Origin: JBGPBY01 sp041481485 | GTDB lineage: Bacteria; Acidobacteriota; Terriglobia; 20CM-2-55-15 | Assembly (NCBI GenBank): GCA_041481485.1 | Contig: JBGPBY010000252.1 | Coordinates: 1-10,259, forward strand | Reading direction: 5' to 3' | DNA length: 10,259 nucleotides | In this document: piece after piece, positions 8,001-10,259 of the stretch | Layout of the letters: every line of letters begins with the position of its first letter | Position numbering within the stretch: the first letter of the stretch is position 1 | Program-made: the position numbers and the translations under genes | Notes under the pieces: model-generated | Told to the model about the DNA's origin: nothing | Database searches by the model: none | The model's input: the letters and a program-made list of their open reading frames with translations, nothing else

Positions 8001-8189
8001 CACGTGAGCCGTGACTTTGGTTTTCTTTGCGGCATGATGAAATCGCGCGGAGCCATAAACTCCATCGCGATCGACGAGCGCCATGGCAGGCATGCCGAAG
8101 TCATGGCAGACGGCAATGAGATTTTCCGGATTGGAAGCGCCACGGAGAAAACTGAATGCGGAAGCCGCATGAAGCTCGATGTATTTCAA
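5046..8189 (-). CDS. dnaE2: Error-prone DNA polymerase DnaE2 (ImuC), C-family
   Basis: The translesion polymerase subunit of the SOS mutagenesis cassette, 1047 residues from the TTG at 8189, the usual DnaE2 size. The frame is open up to 8375, but family proteins begin with the sequence seen here (LKYIELHAASAFSFLRGAS). The TTG overlaps the imuB stop as TTGA, and GAAGGG lies a few bases upstream. Domain order: PHP domain (about 1-200), polymerase palm and fingers with catalytic aspartates Asp384 and Asp386 in PDIDLD and Asp539 in KVDLLGL, the conserved HLGQHSGGM near 490-500, helix-hairpin-helix region, and a C-terminal OB fold with ITRQRPGTAKGFVFLSLEDETG near 960-985, which is characteristic of DnaE2. 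The PHP domain start has LHAAS where replicative enzymes have HxHS, so metal-dependent proofreading there is unlikely. It is expected to extend past lesions on the sliding clamp with ImuA and ImuB, causing damage-induced mutation. Confidence 0.97.
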   Translation of the reverse strand: MKYIELHAASAFSFLRGASNPENLIAVCHDFGMPAMALVDRDGVYGSARFHHAAKKTKVTAHVGAEYSMAGESGAVLPLLAETREGYRNLCRLITQMHMEAPAIDLTPYAKGLVCLTGGGHGPLTQAIRRGGIYGGHEGMKEGRKAAEHLVQIFGRDHVYVELQRHFDREEEAINQCAVEIARSLHLPLVATNGVQYAQPSEREILDVFTCIRNHRTLDTAGRLLARNAERHLKTPDEMTRIFSDLPEAIANTVELSSRLQFTLEDLGYQFPRYPVDDGETMISFLRKRVDEGARRAYRPYTEKHRKQIARELSLIEKLALEGYFLIVWDIVEFCRRNHILVQGRGSAANSAVCYVLGITAVDPIGMDLLFERFLSEERGEWPDIDLDLPSGDQRERAIQYVYQRYGSRGAAMTANVITYRGRSASREVGKVLGFDAPDLDRLSKLAGRWEYQDASDTLAATFAQSGFDIAQPRIRKFLDLCMGIQDLPRHLGQHSGGMIVCQGQLDSVVPLEPATMPGRTVVQWDKDDCADMKIIKVDLLGLGMMAVLEDTIQLIHDHHGEDVDLAHLPQDDQETYKVIRKADTVGMFQIESRAQMSCLPRMQPDHFYDLVVQVAIIRPGPIVGKMVHPYLKRRQKREGVSYPHSMLQPVLERTLGVPLFQEQLLRMAMIAAGFSGGEAEELRRAFGFKRAERRMKEIETRLRSGMNANGIVGSAQDEIVHSITSFALYGFPESHAASFALLAYASAYLKCHYLAAFTAAILNNQPMGFYSPATLVKDAQRHGLKVRPIDVTRSDWPCTLESDDAGITVRMGLCYVRGLRKAAGTALVEARHAGPFTSIEDLARRVRELQKSELVVLAEIGALNFLDASDPTHRRDALWQVERASRRTGPLLEESGVDEREGDSPLDVMTSEERLIADFNNTGMTVGPHPMAYCRDAMKQRGVVRAADLAGIPNGRIVRIAGCVITRQRPGTAKGFVFLSLEDETGIANAIVTPDVFEKNRTVIVQSQFLFVEGRIQNIDNVIHVKAARMQQIAVPHPAPPARNFH

Positions 8190-9472
8190 TCGTAGATCCC
8201 TTCGGCATACCAGCGCCCGGTGGCCATATTCTGATAGATGCGCAGAACGGCCGATCGCAGCTCGACATCCCATTCCTGGCGCGTCCACGATTGGGAATTC
8301 CACCAGTCTCCCGAACTCGTCCATGGTCCGCTGGCGGTTGTGATGGGACCGTGCGCAAGCCCGAAAGCCATCCACACGGGAATCCCATTCTGCAATCGAA
8401 CCGTCGCCTCCGCTGCCGGACGCAGCAGGCGTAGCGCAATGGTGGTTTGTGCATTCTGCTCCGGAGTGACTGGAGCTTTGAGATTCTTCCAGTACTTCAT
8501 GCGCGTCATGAGAAAGCGGCCGCGGGCATGCGTGTCGTGAAGTTCCGGCGAGCCGATATTGCCGCGTCCGACAATTGCTGCGATGCGCGCCAGAGTGAGT
8601 TCCAGTTTTTCCGGTTCAGGATAGAGCGGCACGAACAAACCATTCTGGATCACGCGTGGTTTCGACGGCGTCGCTTCCAGACGAATGCCGATGACCGGCG
8701 CTTCCGGTGGATGCGCATCGAGTTCGAGCGCAAACAGCCGCGCCACGATGCGCGGGTTTTGCGCCGGCATCGGTAAGCGCAGTGAGAGCGAAAATGGTTC
8801 GTGCGGCCGCTCGCGTTTTAATTGAAGATGCATTTCCAGTGCGGCGAGACCGCGAAACTGCAGCCGGTGAAACAACGTGTCGGTCAACCGATTGATGACG
8901 AACGTCAGCGGTTCCAGCAGAACGATCGCGTCATCGAGATCCACGGATTCTTCGAAATGAAGCGAGGGCATATGCGGTTTCAACGGACGCATGGCGCAGC
9001 CGCGGGCCAGACGATGAAGACGCACGCCATACTGCCCGAGACGCGACGAGAGCGATTTCACGGGAAGCCGCGCCAGATCGCCGAAGGTGTGAATGCCCCA
9101 GCGGCGCAGCGTGTCCAGGGCTTCCGGTTCCGCCTCCGCATCGGGAAGAAGATGGACAGGAAGGTCCTTCAATCGCCGGGCTTCTGTGGAAGTTTCAATA
9201 ATGGTGATGCCGGTAAACCCGCGCGAGGCACACACCGCGGCGTCGGGATTCGCGGCGATGGCGATATTGGCGGTGAATCCCAGATTCAGTAATTGCCGTT
9301 TCAGTTGTTCGGCAATGACTGTGGTTGAACCGAACAACCGTTCCAGTCCATCGAGATCGAGAACGACGGTATTGTCCGCCGTATCTTCCAGGCGCGGAGA
9401 AAAGGCGCTGGCGCAATCGAGGACCGCCGCATGCGAAGAAGGGAAGTCAGGAGTATGGATGGACGCATACAT
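8186..9472 (-). CDS. imuB: ImuB, inactive Y-family polymerase-like adaptor (short form)
   Basis: A 428-residue Y-family-like protein that in known cassettes links DnaE2 and ImuA to the sliding clamp. Visible parts: a start MYASIHTPDFP equivalent to Y-family motif I, VLDLDGLERLFG (37-48) in the place of SxDExxLD, ANPDAAVCASRG (74-84), a helix-hairpin-helix region (EALDTLRRWGIHTFGDLARLP, 117-137), a little-finger-like domain from FEESVDLDD (173) on, the ImuB-type LFVPLYPEPEKLELTLARI (279-297), and the C-terminal SSGDWW...EWDVEL...GIYD. The catalytic Asp-Glu pair aligns with Asn34-Thr35, so it should not polymerise. Only about 30 residues separate motif I from the second motif, against about 95 in full Y-family enzymes, so most of the fingers are missing. 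I see no clear QLxLF/QLPLWG clamp motif. It overlaps imuA by 26 nt and dnaE2 by 4 nt. Confidence 0.94.
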   Translation of the reverse strand: MYASIHTPDFPSSHAAVLDCASAFSPRLEDTADNTVVLDLDGLERLFGSTTVIAEQLKRQLLNLGFTANIAIAANPDAAVCASRGFTGITIIETSTEARRLKDLPVHLLPDAEAEPEALDTLRRWGIHTFGDLARLPVKSLSSRLGQYGVRLHRLARGCAMRPLKPHMPSLHFEESVDLDDAIVLLEPLTFVINRLTDTLFHRLQFRGLAALEMHLQLKRERPHEPFSLSLRLPMPAQNPRIVARLFALELDAHPPEAPVIGIRLEATPSKPRVIQNGLFVPLYPEPEKLELTLARIAAIVGRGNIGSPELHDTHARGRFLMTRMKYWKNLKAPVTPEQNAQTTIALRLLRPAAEATVRLQNGIPVWMAFGLAHGPITTASGPWTSSGDWWNSQSWTRQEWDVELRSAVLRIYQNMATGRWYAEGIYD

Positions 9473-10160
9473 GACGGAACTTCGTATTGTTGGAAATGCG
9501 GGAACGGATCACTTCGATATTCAGATTCTGCGAGGCCAGCAGCAGCCCGTGAGACGGTCCGGAATCCGGCCCGCTCCAGTGGGCGTGGCCGTGCGCCGGA
9601 TGTGCGGAAGTTTGCAGCACGAGAGTGGCTGCGGATTTGGCGACGCTTTCGCGTGCGATGACGAGCAGGCTCGACGGCGTGTTTTCAATCACGCGCTGCA
9701 GGCGGAACCACGCGGCCAGCGGCACGCTGCGAACGGCTTGCTGCGGCAGATCGCTCAGATCCGCGGCGACCAGGCCGAAACCGCCGCCCTGCAACAGCAG
9801 ATCCATGCTGCGCAGGGTTTGGTCGAGATTGTGGCAGCGAATCCAGAGCAGACGCCGCAGATCGATGCCGGCTGCGGCGCCCGACGCTGGATCGAAGGCA
9901 TCCATGCCATCAATGAGTGCGCAGGCTTCTCCACGATTGCTGGCCGCTGCAAGAATGGAGAAAGCCAGGCTGGTTCGTCCCGAAGAGAGCGGTCCGGCAA
10001 TCTCGATGATGCCGCCGCGCGGCAACCCGCCGGTGGAGGCATCGAGCGCAGGAATTCCCGTCGCCACGTGTTCGTACACACGCTGATCGAGATCCGTAAA
10101 TGACGGGGCCCGCTTGCCGAGCACCGTTTCCAGCTGGGCGCGAAGAGTTCCTGGACGCAT
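9447..10160 (-). CDS. imuA: ImuA, RecA-like accessory protein of the SOS mutagenesis cassette
   Basis: A 237-residue RecA-fold protein, first gene of the cassette. TGIPALDASTGGLPRGG (34-50) followed by IIEIAGPLSSGRTSLAFSIL matches the start of the RecA core, and CALIDGMDAFDP (80-91) matches RecA's second strand and following helix. The Walker A loop reads GPLSSGRT (57-64): the invariant lysine is arginine (Arg62), so ATP binding or hydrolysis may be lost or weak. The RecA DNA-binding loops and C-terminal domain are not recognisable. ImuA in other bacteria interacts with RecA and ImuB and is required for induced mutagenesis; the same role is inferred here. ATG at 10160 lies about 11 nt after the predicted transcription start, giving a very short leader without a clear Shine-Dalgarno. 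Its 3' end overlaps imuB by 26 nt, implying coupled translation. Confidence 0.92.
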   Translation of the reverse strand: MRPGTLRAQLETVLGKRAPSFTDLDQRVYEHVATGIPALDASTGGLPRGGIIEIAGPLSSGRTSLAFSILAAASNRGEACALIDGMDAFDPASGAAAGIDLRRLLWIRCHNLDQTLRSMDLLLQGGGFGLVAADLSDLPQQAVRSVPLAAWFRLQRVIENTPSSLLVIARESVAKSAATLVLQTSAHPAHGHAHWSGPDSGPSHGLLLASQNLNIEVIRSRISNNTKFRHVCVHPYS

Positions 10161-10178
10161 GAATGCACCGAGGATTCC

Positions 10179-10207
10179 GTTATACCGTACAAATGTACGG
10201 TAGTCAA
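10179..10207 (-). promoter_or_regulatory. Sigma-70-type promoter of the imuA-imuB-dnaE2 operon
   Basis: On the minus strand TTGACT (10207-10202) and TATAAC (10184-10179) are separated by exactly 17 nt, close to the housekeeping consensus. Transcription would start near 10172, about 11 nt before the imuA ATG. A palindrome occupies the spacer, so RNA polymerase and a repressor could not bind together. It is the clearest promoter in the window. Confidence 0.85.
10183..10202. promoter_or_regulatory. 20-bp palindromic operator, probable LexA (SOS) box
   Basis: TACCGTACA and TGTACGGTA form perfect 9-bp arms around a 2-nt centre (AA on the plus strand). The site fills the spacer and touches both promoter hexamers, the ideal place for a repressor. 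imuA-imuB-dnaE2 cassettes are LexA-controlled in most studied bacteria, so LexA is the natural candidate. The core CGTACA-N2-TGTACG resembles the spacing of the Gram-positive/actinobacterial box (CGAAC-N4-GTTCG) but with different inner bases, and it does not match the alphaproteobacterial GTTC-N7-GTTC. Binding by another dimeric repressor cannot be excluded, and no lexA gene is in the window. Confidence 0.78.
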
Positions 10208-10209
10208 CA

Positions 10210-10222
10210 GGGCGGTCTATGA
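10210..10222 (+). repeat. Possible remnant of the REP/MITE-like repeat
   Basis: GGGCGGTCTATGA is identical to 13 bases of the left arms of both palindromic repeats (3040-3052 and 4965-4977). The complementary half (CCGCCC) is absent, since AGGTG follows. It lies 3 nt upstream of the imuA -35 box. It may be a decayed half-element or a chance match; the rest of the sequence to the window end shows no gene that I can support. Confidence 0.35.
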
Positions 10223-10259
10223 AGGTGTAAAGGACGGGTGATCAAGAAATCCCTCTCCC

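Noticed and set aside
8190..8375. 62-residue N-terminal extension of DnaE2
   Set aside because: It lies wholly inside imuB, has no resemblance to DnaE2, and the family's normal start coincides with the TTG at 8189 that overlaps the imuB stop.
9093..10103. 336-codon plus-strand frame opposite imuA and imuB
   Set aside because: It is the shadow of two recognised genes on the other strand and has a low-complexity, Arg- and Gln-rich product without family features.

Overview
The window looks like a chromosomal segment from a bacterium with moderately high GC, most likely an acidobacterium or a relative. This is an inference from three things: the imuA-imuB-dnaE2 gene order with an unusually short ImuB, a large secreted M1-type metallopeptidase, and a secreted carboxypeptidase-regulatory-like domain protein. 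No rRNA or marker gene is present to prove it. I see no tRNA, rRNA, CRISPR array, transposase or phage gene.

Left part, plus strand: the 3' end of a D-2-hydroxyacid dehydrogenase gene (1-458), then a 797-residue exported M1-family metallopeptidase (525-2918) that starts at TTG behind a strong ribosome binding site. It has an intact zinc site but lacks the usual GXMEN exopeptidase motif.

Middle part, minus strand: transcription runs from about 4893 down to 3148. It covers a secreted regulatory-like domain protein whose signal-peptide end and domain end lie in different frames (4893-4160), a soluble family 2 glycosyltransferase resembling dolichyl/polyprenyl-phosphate sugar transferases (4134-3349), and a 65-residue unknown protein (3345-3148). 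This unit converges on the peptidase gene. A palindromic REP/MITE-like repeat lies between the two 3' ends.

Right part, minus strand: a complete SOS mutagenesis cassette, imuA (10160-9447), imuB (9472-8186) and dnaE2 (8189-5046), with every gene overlapping the next. It is preceded by a clear promoter (TTGACT, 17 nt, TATAAC) whose spacer is filled by a 20-bp palindrome, very probably the operator of a LexA-type repressor. ImuA would be the RecA-like accessory factor, ImuB the catalytically inactive Y-family adaptor and DnaE2 the error-prone C-family polymerase. Directly after the dnaE2 stop codon sits a second, perfect 35-bp inverted repeat of the same family as the 3.0-kb repeat, which may act as terminator for both units it separates. 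A 13-nt piece of the same repeat lies just upstream of the imuA promoter.
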